The notes under the pieces are model-generated. The model saw only the letters and a program-made list of their open reading frames with translations, did no database searches and had not been told where the DNA came from. Positions 5,472 through 5,581 of a stretch of 5,581 nt of DNA are shown here, one piece after another. The DNA is from JAHCHG01 sp041745765 (lineage in GTDB: Bacteria; Acidobacteriota; Blastocatellia; Pyrinomonadales; Pyrinomonadaceae). Position numbers and translations under genes: made by a program. Position 1 is the first letter of the stretch; every line of letters starts with the position of its first letter. Location: positions 1 to 5,581 of the forward strand of contig JBGTIH010000144.1 in NCBI GenBank assembly GCA_041745765.1, written 5' to 3'.

Positions 5472-5541
5472 GAAAAGACCGATCTTAATTGTTTCAATGT
5501 AATTTACAACAATTATTTTGAACAAAAAAGAGGGTCTTTTC
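5472..5541. promoter_or_regulatory. Nested inverted repeats between divergent genes
   Basis: GAAAAGACC (5472-5480) and GGTCTTTTC (5533-5541) are perfect 9-bp arms. Within them are AATTGTT (5487-5493) against AACAATT (5508-5514) and the 11-bp palindrome TGTAATTTACA (5498-5508). They sit between the minus-strand gene ending its 5' side near 5418-5457 and the plus-strand start at 5543. Such nested dyads fit a divergent promoter with an operator. No strong -35/-10 pair is visible. Confidence 0.5.
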
Positions 5542-5542
5542 G

Positions 5543-5581
5543 ATGATGGATATTAACACAAAACCAAAGTTATTTGAAACA
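5543..5581 (+). CDS. Start of an unidentified gene (3' partial)
   Basis: Two consecutive ATGs at 5543 and 5546 open a frame MMDINTKPKLFET that stays open to the last base. AGAGGG at 5529-5534 sits 8 nt before the first ATG, a good Shine-Dalgarno. Too little is present to suggest a function. It would be transcribed away from the minus-strand pair, and the intervening dyads could control both. Confidence 0.5.
   Translation, partial: MMDINTKPKLFET

Noticed and set aside
5137..5502. 121-aa plus-strand frame
   Set aside because: Antisense to the 99-aa helical protein; its translation is rich in Phe and Gly with no visible domain pattern, and it runs through the regulatory dyads.

Overview
The window reads as part of a mobilizable element (plasmid or integrative mobilizable element) from a bacterium of moderate GC content. 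Clear Shine-Dalgarno sequences precede several starts. The sequence does not fix the host. The primase-helicase and relaxase types would suit groups such as Cyanobacteria or Acidobacteriota, but that is only an impression.

Layout. Positions 2-2173 (+) hold the C-terminal three quarters or so of a primase-helicase. It begins in the last strands of a prim-pol domain cut by the left edge, followed by a PriCT-like linker, a DUF927 P-loop ATPase and a winged-helix-like tail. Positions 2174-2709 are non-coding and rich in repeats: nine direct GTTGAAC heptamers, three inverted ones that form a long inverted repeat with the direct ones, a 22-bp direct repeat pair, and a compact inverted repeat just before the mobilization genes. 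This is the best place for an origin of transfer and/or replication. Positions 2710-4340 (+) are a two-gene mobilization operon: a MobC/NikA-like ribbon-helix-helix accessory protein and a MOBP-like HUH relaxase. A second, well-formed 120-aa gene (3859-4221) lies wholly inside the relaxase gene in the +1 frame. It has its own ribosome binding site and a textbook leucine zipper.

The relaxase gene converges on a small minus-strand gene (4351-4590) that resembles a toxin-antitoxin antitoxin without a toxin; an AT-rich hairpin lies between them. Positions 4591-5018 hold no convincing gene, but do hold three phased GGGTATA repeats. Two overlapping small minus-strand genes (5129-5019 and 5418-5119) follow. 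Nested inverted repeats then separate them from a plus-strand gene that starts at 5543 and runs off the window.

Working together: the accessory protein and relaxase would bind and nick an oriT in 2174-2709, the nested coiled-coil protein is a likely extra relaxosome component, and the primase-helicase would support replication of the element or of the transferred strand. No conjugation pore genes are visible, so transfer would need a helper. The nested gene and the GTTGAAC array are the most interesting items.
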